From Lachnospiraceae bacterium (GTDB lineage Bacteria; Bacillota; Clostridia; Lachnospirales; Lachnospiraceae): DNA of 47,132 nt. Positions 1 through 7,591 of this stretch are shown here, piece by piece. The notes below the pieces were generated by a model. The model made no database searches. It was not told the origin of the DNA and worked only from the letters and a program-made list of their open reading frames with translations. The position numbers were made by a program, and so were the translations under genes. The stretch lies in assembly GCA_015056925.1 (NCBI GenBank), contig SVFJ01000017.1:1-47132 (forward strand), in the 5' to 3' direction. Every line of letters begins with the position of its first letter. The stretch's first letter is position 1.

Positions 1-216
1 AATATGTGTCGGTTGCGTATGTCTTAGACTCCCTAAATAAAAACGCTTAGAAAAACTTTACTCGTAGCGTCTACTTTTGCGTTAAACCATAGACCGTTTC
101 GTGGAGAAGGGCAGAGTACCGTCCGTTAGCTCGACAAACCCGAATTTGCAGATGTTATGATAGGGCAAGGAAGTAGTTCTACAATTAACATAAACCGCAT
201 AAAATGTAAATCAATG
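1..216. other. Left-edge non-coding stretch
   Basis: No complete gene is visible here. One short frame (positions 3-50 on +, ending in TAG and reading ...VAYVLDSLNKNA) could be the last 15 codons of a gene beginning outside the window, but it is too short to judge. Positions about 51-80 resemble part of a segment near 19,290 (see the repeat entries). The rest, up to about 210, shows no frame with a plausible start and no clear RNA fold. Confidence 0.4.
51..80 (+). repeat. Possible short repeat, copy 1
   Basis: The block ACTCGTAGCGTCT followed by a base and CTTTT (about 60-78) is repeated near 19,296-19,314, where the preceding bases (TAGAAAA) also match. Two copies in one window suggest a dispersed intergenic repeat of this genome. 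The similarity falls off quickly on the left, so boundaries are uncertain. Confidence 0.35.
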
Positions 217-253
217 AAAAAGATAAGGTATTTATTGTACTTTATCTTTTTTT
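217..253 (+). terminator. Hairpin with T-run before the M13 peptidase gene
   Basis: AAAAAGATAA (217-226) pairs with TTATCTTTTT (242-251) and runs into T residues. It would end transcription arriving from the left. The right arm lies inside the spacer of the promoter proposed for the next gene. Confidence 0.55.
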
Positions 254-263
254 AAGGTAAAAT
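235..263 (+). promoter_or_regulatory. Sigma-A-type promoter of the 0.3-6.5 kb block
   Basis: TTGTAC (235-240), 17-bp spacer, TAAAAT (258-263). It lies 23 bases before the M13 start codon, with an AAAGAGG ribosome site (271-277) between. It overlaps the upstream terminator, a compact arrangement common in Bacillota. Confidence 0.5.
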
Positions 264-285
264 ATTATGTAAAGAGGTTTTGTAA

Positions 286-2355
286 ATGAAGAAAAGATGT
301 GTAATAAGGAGGCTCTTAGCCTCAGGGGTGGCAGTAGTTCTGGCATTTTCGTTGACGGGGTGTTCAGTACCGGAGAAGCGTTTTGCAGATGCGTTGTACA
401 ATGAACAGATTGTAGTCGATGACGGTACAATTTATATTACCGAGGATGTAGAGAATGTCAGATATCAGGATGATTTTTATGAATATATCAATGAGGAGAT
501 TCTGGAAGAGGTAGAGTTAGGACCTACGGATGCCCAGTGGTCATGGTTTGGTGAATTGGACGCAGTTGTGTCTTATGATATGAAACAGATGATTCGCAGG
601 CTGGTGAACAGCAAGCAGGAGTATCCCAAGGGAAGCTCTGAGCAGAAGATTCGTGATATGTATGAGTGTATCAGCAATATAGAGAATCGTAATCAGACAG
701 GGCTTGGACCATTGCAGCCTTACCTTGATATGATTCGGGAGGCTGAGAATATAGATGAGTATGTAGAGGCACTGGCTTGTCTTAGCGGACAGTTTGGATT
801 TAGCAGTATTGTAGGCGGCTACTATGTGTCTCAGGATAAAGAGGACTCCGACCGCAATGCAGTATATCTGATGTACGCGGATACTTTGATTGGCAAGGAG
901 TATCTGGAGAGTCCGCAGCTGCAGCCGTATGTCAGTATGTATTATCAGTATATGGTAGATATGCTGATGGAGTTTGGTATGTCCAAGGAAGAAGCGGTTA
1001 CGGTGCAGGGACAGATAGATGTGCTGTTAAGGGATATTTGTGCGTCAACACTTTCGGCAGAGGAGTATTACAGTCCGGAGCTGACGTATAATGTATTTAC
1101 CAAAGAGGAGCTTCAAGACCTTTATACCAATATTGATATAGATGAGATGTTAAAGTTGTTGCGCATTGATATGGTAGATACTTATGTTGTGATTGATGTG
1201 GAGCAGGCAAAGAAGATTAACTCTCTTTTAGTAGAGGAGAATCTTCAGGTGTTAAAGGACTTTTCTACCTTTGTTATGCTCAATGATGTAGCGGAGTATT
1301 CGACAGAGGGCTATGCGAAGCTCTATGACAATATGACGAACATGATGTATGGTATTTCGGAGAGTGTCAGTGATGAGGATTCTTGGATGTATCTGACACA
1401 GGATTTACTTCCTTGGGATTTTGGTAAAATCTACGTAGAACAGTATTATGAGGAAGAGAGCAGACAGCAGATAGAGACGATGATTGCAGAAATCATCGAG
1501 GTATATAAGGATATGATTCTTGAACAGAGCTGGATGAGCGATGAGACGAAGAAAAAGGCGATTCGTAAGCTTGAGACCATGTGTGTAAAGATTGGATATC
1601 CTGATGAATGGCCGGATAGCATGGAGATGATGCAGGTAACACCGATTAGCGAGGGCGGAAGTTTGTTGTCTAATTTGTTAGTGAATATGCAGGTGTCGAT
1701 AGAGGATACGCTGGCAAGTATCTTGGGAGAAGCAGACCGTGAGGAGTGGGGAATGACACCACAGACGCTGAATGCATATTATAATCCAAGTAACAATGAG
1801 ATTGTATTTCCGGCGGCAATATTGCAAAGCCCGTTCTTTGATGTGGATGCAGATTATGCGCAGAATCTTGGCGGCATCGGTTTTGTCATTGCGCATGAGA
1901 TTAGCCATGCTTTCGATTCGAATGGTGCACAGTATGATGAATATGGTAATTATGCTTCCTGGTGGTCCGAGGAGGAGTATCAAAGATATTTGGAACTGGC
2001 GCAGGAGATTGTAGAGTATTATGAGTGCTATGAGGTGATAGGGGAGCCTGTAGACGGTGTGTTAACACTTTCGGAGAATATAGCAGATTTAGGAGCTATG
2101 GCATGCATTACCAAGATTTTGGAAGGTGATACGGCGGCACTGAGTGATGCCTTTATCCAATTTGCTTATATTTGGGCAAGTGAGGAAACGGTGGAGTATC
2201 AGATGTATTTGTTGGGGAGTGATACTCACGCACCAAATAAAGTCAGAGTCAATGCGGCGTTAAGTGCGTGCGATGCCTTTTATGAGGTATACGATATTGC
2301 GGAGACGGACGGTATGTATGTGGCACCCGAGGATAGGGTTGGCATTTGGAAATAA
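286..2355 (+). CDS. M13 (neprilysin/PepO-like) zinc metallopeptidase lipoprotein
   Basis: A 689-aa secreted peptidase of family M13, expected to cleave oligopeptides outside the cell. The N-terminus has basic residues, a hydrophobic stretch and a lipobox ending LTGC (about residues 23-26), so it is probably lipid-anchored. The zinc site is intact: HEISH at 537-541 (two His ligands and the catalytic Glu) and ENIAD from 597, whose Glu is the third ligand. The substrate-binding NAYYNPSNNEIVFPA stretch and the family-typical C-terminal PEDRVGIW are present. The motif ENIADLGG reads ENIADLGA, a minor change. Length fits the family. It is the first gene of a rightward block with short gaps. Function follows from conserved motifs; the natural substrate is unknown. 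Confidence 0.93.
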   Translation: MKKRCVIRRLLASGVAVVLAFSLTGCSVPEKRFADALYNEQIVVDDGTIYITEDVENVRYQDDFYEYINEEILEEVELGPTDAQWSWFGELDAVVSYDMKQMIRRLVNSKQEYPKGSSEQKIRDMYECISNIENRNQTGLGPLQPYLDMIREAENIDEYVEALACLSGQFGFSSIVGGYYVSQDKEDSDRNAVYLMYADTLIGKEYLESPQLQPYVSMYYQYMVDMLMEFGMSKEEAVTVQGQIDVLLRDICASTLSAEEYYSPELTYNVFTKEELQDLYTNIDIDEMLKLLRIDMVDTYVVIDVEQAKKINSLLVEENLQVLKDFSTFVMLNDVAEYSTEGYAKLYDNMTNMMYGISESVSDEDSWMYLTQDLLPWDFGKIYVEQYYEEESRQQIETMIAEIIEVYKDMILEQSWMSDETKKKAIRKLETMCVKIGYPDEWPDSMEMMQVTPISEGGSLLSNLLVNMQVSIEDTLASILGEADREEWGMTPQTLNAYYNPSNNEIVFPAAILQSPFFDVDADYAQNLGGIGFVIAHEISHAFDSNGAQYDEYGNYASWWSEEEYQRYLELAQEIVEYYECYEVIGEPVDGVLTLSENIADLGAMACITKILEGDTAALSDAFIQFAYIWASEETVEYQMYLLGSDTHAPNKVRVNAALSACDAFYEVYDIAETDGMYVAPEDRVGIWK

Positions 2356-2388
2356 TTGTGTAAAAGACGTGCATAAGGGGGAGACATC

Positions 2389-3297
2389 ATGAGAAGAAAA
2401 GACAGGAAGTCGAGGATAGCAGGGCTTTGTCTGACAGCGTTAGCGGCAGGCTTGCTGACAGGAGCAGGAGTACAAACGTCGGTAAATGCGACTGAATTGA
2501 TAGGGACGCAATATACGGTTGAGGAAACCTCTGCTATATTATATAGCTGTAAAGGGACAGTGGCGTATGCGTCACCTGAGTTTACGGCACCAATGGTTAC
2601 AACAATTAATGCCAATCTGCCCGTGCAGGTAGTTGGTATCACATCTAATGGTTGGTTTCAGATTAATCTCGGAACTATATGCTATGTCCCGGGATATTCA
2701 CTGACACAGGAGCCGACAGGTGATGCAAAGGTTATTTATACGGAGCAGGAGATTCAGAGCTTTATAAAGGGAACCTATGCATTTTATGATAGTGAGAAGC
2801 TGGCGTCATTTTCTGTGGATGATGTGGAAGAAATGGATGCTACCATGTATCTTAGATATGTGGACTCCTTTTTGGCAGGCTATGGGTTGGCAGCAGACTG
2901 TATTATACAGGAGACAGGGGATACTTTGCAGGCAATGTATGAGGAGGCTTCGGCAGAGGATTCTGAATATTCCTATATGTCCATGCGTAATTTCCTTGCA
3001 TTATATCGGAATGAATATTTAGAGCAAAGCTACTGGGGACCATGTATGAGTGCGGATGAGCTTAAAATTACCTTGAACAGAGCACTCAGATATGGAGAAA
3101 AGGAGTTTATTACCGTATATAAGAATGCTGCGGTAGGCTCGGATAAGACAAAGATGAATAAGGTGATGTCTGAGCTGAAGGAGATTATGCTGGCAGAACA
3201 GGGAGTTATGTTTTCATATCAGATGAGTTATGGCTCTTATAAGACGCAAGAGGGCAATACAGCTTCCGGATGGATATTGGAATTTACAAAAGGCTAG
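2389..3297 (+). CDS. Secreted SH3-like domain protein, function unknown
   Basis: A 302-aa exported protein. A signal peptide with a long hydrophobic core (about 10-32) ends near an A-T-E site. Residues about 45-110 form an SH3-like segment (VQVVGITSNGWFQINL...CYVPGYSLT), nearly the same as the N-terminal segment of the carboxypeptidase two genes downstream, so both may bind the same wall ligand. The rest (about 115-302) is mixed helical and rich in Tyr, Met and Glu, and I do not recognise it. The ribosome site GGGGGAG lies 7 bases before ATG. The gap to the M13 gene is 33 bases, suggesting one transcript. Confidence 0.85.
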   Translation: MRRKDRKSRIAGLCLTALAAGLLTGAGVQTSVNATELIGTQYTVEETSAILYSCKGTVAYASPEFTAPMVTTINANLPVQVVGITSNGWFQINLGTICYVPGYSLTQEPTGDAKVIYTEQEIQSFIKGTYAFYDSEKLASFSVDDVEEMDATMYLRYVDSFLAGYGLAADCIIQETGDTLQAMYEEASAEDSEYSYMSMRNFLALYRNEYLEQSYWGPCMSADELKITLNRALRYGEKEFITVYKNAAVGSDKTKMNKVMSELKEIMLAEQGVMFSYQMSYGSYKTQEGNTASGWILEFTKG

Positions 3298-3307
3298 AGG
3301 TATATAG

Positions 3308-4135
3308 ATGGAGAATCATATCGCTTATATTGACGGTAATGGAGAGTTCTATTGCAGAGCTGTTCATGCGGTTGTAAATGATAAGAAGGACCAAACAATT
3401 TGTGGAATCGGGTGTCCCTGTTTTCGCGGGAAGACAAAGGAGGGATATCCGATTTGCCGATATAACAGCAGATGTAAGATTGATGATTATTTAGAGCCGG
3501 ACATGCTGTTTGACTTAATACAAAGAGAAATTGCAACAGGAAGAGAACCTCTTTTTCCAATGACAGATGGGGAGAATCCGGAGGTACTCAGAGCATATTC
3601 TTATGCGGCAAAAGCACATGCAGGACAGATGAGAAAAGGAACTCCGCTTCCTTATATGACACATATTATCACAACCATGAAGTATGCCAAGCTGCTGACG
3701 GACGATGTGGAGATATTGATTGCGGCAGCGCTGCATGATACAGTAGAGGACACGTGGGTTACCTTGGATATGGTCTGTAAGGAGTTTGGTGATAAGGTGG
3801 CATGGTATTTGGCTGAGGAGACGGAGAATAAACGTGCCAGCCTTCCGGCAAGTGACACATGGGAAATCAGAAAGCAGGAGAATATTAAGCATATTCATCA
3901 TGCAACCAAAGAGGTAAAGACGATTTTCCTTGCGGATAAGACTGCAAATGCAGAATCTTTGGTAAGAGAACTTCACCAGATTGGCGAAATCCTATGGACA
4001 AAGTTCAATCAGACGGATAAAAGAAGACATGCATGGTATTACAGAGAGTGCGCTAATGCAATGTGGGAGTTTGCGGATACAGAGGTATATCGTTTGCTTA
4101 GAGAGTATATCCATGTGCTGTTTCAGGGAATTTAA
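3308..4135 (+). CDS. HD-domain hydrolase related to (p)ppGpp hydrolases, with Cys-rich N-terminus
   Basis: A 275-aa cytoplasmic protein. Residues about 95-240 form an HD domain of the RelA/SpoT hydrolase (MESH1-like) type: H104 in AKAHAGQMRKG, H119 in YMTHI, H143-D144 and E147-D148 in LHDTVEDT. No synthetase domain is present. Residues 1-60 carry six cysteines (16, 32, 36, 38, 50, 56; the core reads CGIGCPC...CRYN), possibly a metal site, which is not part of the usual small hydrolase. The ppGpp-hydrolase activity is inferred from fold; other nucleotides are possible. It starts 10 bases after the SH3-like protein with AGAGG as ribosome site. A separate alarmone synthetase lies at 15.2-15.9 kb. 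Confidence 0.82.
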   Translation: MENHIAYIDGNGEFYCRAVHAVVNDKKDQTICGIGCPCFRGKTKEGYPICRYNSRCKIDDYLEPDMLFDLIQREIATGREPLFPMTDGENPEVLRAYSYAAKAHAGQMRKGTPLPYMTHIITTMKYAKLLTDDVEILIAAALHDTVEDTWVTLDMVCKEFGDKVAWYLAEETENKRASLPASDTWEIRKQENIKHIHHATKEVKTIFLADKTANAESLVRELHQIGEILWTKFNQTDKRRHAWYYRECANAMWEFADTEVYRLLREYIHVLFQGI

Positions 4136-4149
4136 AGAACGAAAGGAAG

Positions 4150-4181
4150 TCTTGCGTACGGGTCGAAAGCCTGACGCAAGA
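4150..4181 (+). other. Hairpin between HD hydrolase and carboxypeptidase genes
   Basis: TCTTGCGT (4150-4157) pairs with ACGCAAGA (4174-4181) around a 16-base loop. No T-run follows, so it is not a convincing terminator; an RNA processing or stability element is possible. Confidence 0.35.
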
Positions 4182-4200
4182 AATGAGGGATAGAGTAGTT

Positions 4201-5346
4201 ATGAATCAGAAGGTTTTATGTAAGAAAAGAGGCTATAGCAGGTTGGGTGTAATGCTTGTTATGGCTTTTGTTGTGTTAATGACATGTGGTATGAGAGTAC
4301 AGGCTGCCGAGTATGCGGTGGCGCCATTTGCGGCATATATGTATACAGGAGAAGGAGCAGAGCTTTTTGCAGAGCCGGACCCGCTGACTTTGGCAGCAGT
4401 ATTTCCGGGAGATTTACCAATACAAATTACAGGAATTACATCTAACGGATATTATCAGATTCTGGTAAATGGTTTGATATACTATATGCATGGAAGTGCT
4501 TTGTCTACTAAGACAGGAACTACGGCTTACAAATTGACTTCTATTGATGCTAAGGCGGCTTTGGTAGCAGATTTGGCAACGGGAGAGATTATTTATCAGC
4601 AGAATATGTTGGACAGACTGGTACCGGCAAGTACAACTAAGGTTATGACAACATTGCTGGTATTGGAGGCAATTTCACAGGGAAATATTGCATTAGATAC
4701 ACCGGTTGTGGTATCATCAACTGCGCTGGCAGGTGTTCCAAGTGATGCCAGTCATGTGAATCCGCGTCTGAAAGCAGGAGAGGTTCTCAATGTGCTTTCT
4801 CTTTTGGAAGCAGTGATGATTAAGTCAGATTGTCATGCATGTAATGTACTTGCAGAGCTTGTAGCAGGCAGTGTAGATAATTTTGTGGCATTGATGAATA
4901 TGAAGGCAGCGGCTCTTGGCTGTGTAGACACGAATTTTGTAAATACATCAGGATATCCGGCAAATAATCATTATACGAATGCTTACAGTTTGTCTTTGAT
5001 TATGCGTGAGGCATTGAAATATCAGACTTTCCAGACAATTATCGGGTTAAAGACAGTAGAGATACCTGCTACGAATTTGAGTAAGGTAAGAAAGCTGGAG
5101 AATACCAATGCATTGATTTTGTCGGGAGATTATTATAATCCTTATGTAATTGGTGGTAAGACGGGTTATTGTAAGGCTTCTAAGAATTGTCTTGTGACAG
5201 CAGCCATAAAGGATGGTGAGGGATTAATTACAGTAATACTGGGTGCCCAAACCAATACGATGACGGATGGAACAGTAGTTAAGCAACAGTTTAGTGAGAC
5301 AAATAAATTGATTGAGATAGGATTTGCGACGCTTGCGGCGTCATAG
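4201..5346 (+). CDS. D-alanyl-D-alanine carboxypeptidase (low-molecular-weight PBP, S11)
   Basis: A 381-aa secreted enzyme that trims the terminal D-Ala from peptidoglycan stem peptides. A signal peptide ends near VQAAE (about residue 36). Residues about 40-105 are an SH3-like segment shared with the protein at 2389. The catalytic domain has S144-x-x-K147 (ASTTK) and K320-T-G (GGKTGYC). The middle motif, normally SxN, reads S209-D-C211, so the usual Asn is Cys. Family S11 is clear, but this substitution deserves a check. ATG 4201 is preferred over an in-frame ATG at 4183 because GAGGGA lies 9 bases before it and the signal peptide then begins normally. An inactive binding protein is the alternative to an active enzyme. 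Confidence 0.9.
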   Translation: MNQKVLCKKRGYSRLGVMLVMAFVVLMTCGMRVQAAEYAVAPFAAYMYTGEGAELFAEPDPLTLAAVFPGDLPIQITGITSNGYYQILVNGLIYYMHGSALSTKTGTTAYKLTSIDAKAALVADLATGEIIYQQNMLDRLVPASTTKVMTTLLVLEAISQGNIALDTPVVVSSTALAGVPSDASHVNPRLKAGEVLNVLSLLEAVMIKSDCHACNVLAELVAGSVDNFVALMNMKAAALGCVDTNFVNTSGYPANNHYTNAYSLSLIMREALKYQTFQTIIGLKTVEIPATNLSKVRKLENTNALILSGDYYNPYVIGGKTGYCKASKNCLVTAAIKDGEGLITVILGAQTNTMTDGTVVKQQFSETNKLIEIGFATLAAS

Positions 5347-5365
5347 GTTTTAGAAAGGCATGGTT

Positions 5366-6523
5366 GTGAAAATGGATAAGAAACAGGAAAAATGTCCTTA
5401 TGTGGAAAGATGCGGAGCTTGTAATTTGGGTAAGACATCTTATGAAGAAACTTTGGTTGAGAAGAAGAAATGGGTAGAGGAATGTATCGGAAAGCATTGT
5501 AAGGAAATTCATGATGTGGCAGGTATGTACTATCCATATCATTATCGCAATAAGGTACATGCTGTTTTTGGCAGATACAAGGATAAGGCAATTTCCGGTA
5601 CTTATGCAGAAGGTACACATACTATTATTCCGATAGAAGACTGTTTGATAGAAGATGCACAGGCACGAGCGATTATAAAGACAGTAACCGAATTAATTAA
5701 TTCTTTTAAATTATGGGTATATAATGAGGATACAGGACGAGGACTGATGCGTCATATTTTGATTCGTAAGGGAATGTCAACAAAGCAGATTATGGTGGTG
5801 CTGGTAACGGCAAATCCTGAGTTCCCGCATAAGAATAATTTTGTGGATGCGTTAAGAAAGCGTCATCCTGAGATTACGACTATTGTACAGAATATTAATT
5901 CCCAGCAGACTACGATGGTGCTTGGGGACAAAAATAAGCCGTTGTATGGAGCGGGATATATTGAGGATGTATTATGCGGATTGAAATTCCGTATTTCACC
6001 CAATTCTTTCTACCAGATTAATTCCGCACAGACGCAGGTGTTGTATAAGAAGGCAATACAGGCAGCAGGTTTAACCGGTAAGGAGACTGTCATTGATGCT
6101 TACTGCGGTATTGGTACGATTGGAATGGCGATGGCTTCTAAGGCAGGTAAAGTGCTTGGTATTGAGCTGAATCGTGATGCGGTAAAGGATGCAAGAGCGA
6201 ATGCCAAGAGAAATCAGATTCAGAATATTCATTTTGTGGCGGCAGATGCTACAGATTATATGATAGAGATGGCAGAGGAAGGCAAGACAGTGGATGTAGT
6301 AGTAATGGACCCGCCTCGTAGTGGTAGTACGGAGGAGTTTATTATGGCTACAGCGGATATTAATCCTTCCAGAGTGGTATATATCTCTTGTAACCCGGAG
6401 ACACTTGGACGTGACCTCGCTTGGTTTAAGAGAGAAGGCTATAAGGCGAAGGAGGCTTGGCCGGTAGATTTATTTTGTCACACGAACCATTGTGAGTGCG
6501 TAGTGCTGTTGGAGAAAAAATAG
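5366..6523 (+). CDS. 23S rRNA (uracil-C5) methyltransferase, RlmD/RumA family, lacking TRAM
   Basis: About 385 aa; a SAM-dependent RNA methylase forming 5-methyluridine. The N-terminus has the iron-sulfur cysteines (CPYVERCGACN). The Rossmann motif is DAYCGIGTIGMAMA, followed by MDPPRSGS, the catalytic-Cys loop YISCNPETL, and the terminal VDLFCHTNHCECVVLL. There is no TRAM domain before the Fe-S motif, unlike the paralogue at 41731. Start is uncertain: AGAAAGG (5352-5358) is 7 bases before GTG 5366, 1 before ATG 5360 and 13 before ATG 5372. It ends just before a strong bidirectional terminator. Target uridine is unknown. Confidence 0.9.
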   Translation: MKMDKKQEKCPYVERCGACNLGKTSYEETLVEKKKWVEECIGKHCKEIHDVAGMYYPYHYRNKVHAVFGRYKDKAISGTYAEGTHTIIPIEDCLIEDAQARAIIKTVTELINSFKLWVYNEDTGRGLMRHILIRKGMSTKQIMVVLVTANPEFPHKNNFVDALRKRHPEITTIVQNINSQQTTMVLGDKNKPLYGAGYIEDVLCGLKFRISPNSFYQINSAQTQVLYKKAIQAAGLTGKETVIDAYCGIGTIGMAMASKAGKVLGIELNRDAVKDARANAKRNQIQNIHFVAADATDYMIEMAEEGKTVDVVVMDPPRSGSTEEFIMATADINPSRVVYISCNPETLGRDLAWFKREGYKAKEAWPVDLFCHTNHCECVVLLEKK

Positions 6524-6532
6524 TGGACAACA

Positions 6533-6573
6533 AAAGTCGTAGCTACATTAAGTTCATATGTAGCTACGACTTT
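6533..6573. terminator. Bidirectional terminator between convergent genes
   Basis: A perfect 16-bp stem, AAAGTCGTAGCTACAT (6533-6548) with its complement (6558-6573) and a 9-base loop. A/T-rich flanks give short T-runs in both directions. It separates the rightward rRNA methylase from the leftward XRE gene, which ends at 6575. Confidence 0.85.
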
Positions 6574-6574
6574 A

Positions 6575-6781
6575 CTATTCTTCTTCAAATGAAAATAATT
6601 CTTCTACTGTGGTATCAAACACCTTGGCGATATCCATGGCAAGCTTTAAAGAGGGATTATACTGTCCCTTCTCGATGCGGATGATGGTTTCACGACGTAC
6701 ATCCACAAGCTCTGCAAGAGTATCCTGTTTCATATCAAATTTCGCACGATATTCTTTAATCTTGGTTTTCATGGTAGGCAT
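6575..6781 (-). CDS. Small XRE-family (YgzD-like) transcriptional regulator
   Basis: A 68-aa cytoplasmic DNA-binding protein that is almost only a helix-turn-helix: [22 protein letters not shown], then [27 protein letters not shown] and a short acidic tail. Such stand-alone regulators usually sit beside a small membrane protein, as here: the partner gene begins the transcript and ends 12 bases upstream. ATG 6781 follows a weak AGGACGGTG; an in-frame ATG at 6772 is possible. It probably binds the three palindromes in the shared promoter (see 7303-7380), an inference from position and symmetry. Confidence 0.85.
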   Translation of the reverse strand: MPTMKTKIKEYRAKFDMKQDTLAELVDVRRETIIRIEKGQYNPSLKLAMDIAKVFDTTVEELFSFEEE

Positions 6782-6793
6782 GGAGTCACCGTC

Positions 6794-7264
6794 CTATTCT
6801 AAGTTACATTTCTCTAAAATGATAAAGATGATGTTCTCGACCAGCTGTGAAAAGAAAAAAATAACAAATAGAATACGTAAATTATCGAAGAAGTTATTGG
6901 TAAATGCAAAATTAAAATCCTTGATAAACCATATTGCTAATGCAATGCATACGATACAGATGTATTTGGAAAGGTATCCTGCTTTGTATTTGTGGAGCTT
7001 GGATAACTCGTCATGTTTATCAGCATTACAAGTATGAACAATCATAAGAATAAGTGTTACAATTAATAGAGTGATGTTCAAAAAGGATATCAACCTGAAG
7101 GTTGGATATAAGGTTAAAAATTCTTCAGGGGTAAAATCGATTTGTTCTTTGATTAATAAGTAGAGATAAGTCATAATCAATATAGTTTCAGAGGCTATGT
7201 TCCATGCGGCACTCTTTACAAGAGATGTCTTCTTTGGCCTGTTCAATGTCTGGGTGTTATTCAT
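6794..7264 (-). CDS. Four-helix membrane protein paired with XRE regulator
   Basis: A 156-aa integral membrane protein with four hydrophobic segments (about residues 25-40, 55-78, 100-118 and 128-150). A short cytoplasmic motif DKHDELSKLHKYKAGY lies between helices 2 and 3 and resembles the D-E-x-x-x-H-K-A motif of DUF2178/DUF6442-type proteins encoded beside YgzD-like regulators. AAGGAG lies 10 bases before ATG. It is first in a two-gene operon driven by the promoter at 7330-7358. Biochemical function is unknown; a role in sensing or antagonising the regulator is inference. Confidence 0.75.
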   Translation of the reverse strand: MNNTQTLNRPKKTSLVKSAAWNIASETILIMTYLYLLIKEQIDFTPEEFLTLYPTFRLISFLNITLLIVTLILMIVHTCNADKHDELSKLHKYKAGYLSKYICIVCIALAIWFIKDFNFAFTNNFFDNLRILFVIFFFSQLVENIIFIILEKCNLE

Positions 7265-7302
7265 AATATGTATTCTCCTTCATGTAAATTTATAATTCTA
7301 TA

Positions 7303-7380
7303 GTGATATATTTGTCACTTGATGTGATAAATATATCACTATTAATAATACATGTCAATAAAAAGTGATAAATATATCAC
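7303..7380 (-). promoter_or_regulatory. Promoter with three phased palindromic operators (XRE operon)
   Basis: On the minus strand TTGACA (7353-7358), a 17-base spacer and TATATT (7330-7335) form a near-consensus promoter. Three copies of a 16-bp palindrome, GTGATAAATATATCAC or one close variant, lie at 7303-7318, 7324-7339 and 7365-7380. The middle copy contains the -10 box, the left one covers the expected start site and the right one lies just upstream of the -35. Starts are 21 and 41 bases apart, about two and four helical turns, so all three face the same side. This predicts tight cooperative autorepression. Confidence 0.8.
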
Positions 7381-7591
7381 ATATATCAAAGACTTATTGA
7401 TAGAGTGTATACTGAATTTTTTTATTGCTGAACTGGAAGATAATAGAATAATAAAACTTTGTTAAAATATGCACACATATTGAAAAATAACTGTAAAAGA
7501 GCTAAAATATATATAGATTTCTGAAAACGCCTGTGACGAGTTATTATATGTTTTTAGAAAATTACAATATATTTAGTCAGGAGTGGTAGAT
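7381..7591. other. Intergenic stretch upstream of the chemoreceptor gene
   Basis: About 210 bases of very A/T-rich DNA between the operator cluster and the chemoreceptor gene. I found no ORF with a ribosome site and no convincing sigma-28 or sigma-A promoter, although several TATA-like stretches exist. AGGAG at 7579-7583 is the ribosome site for the next gene. Confidence 0.5.
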
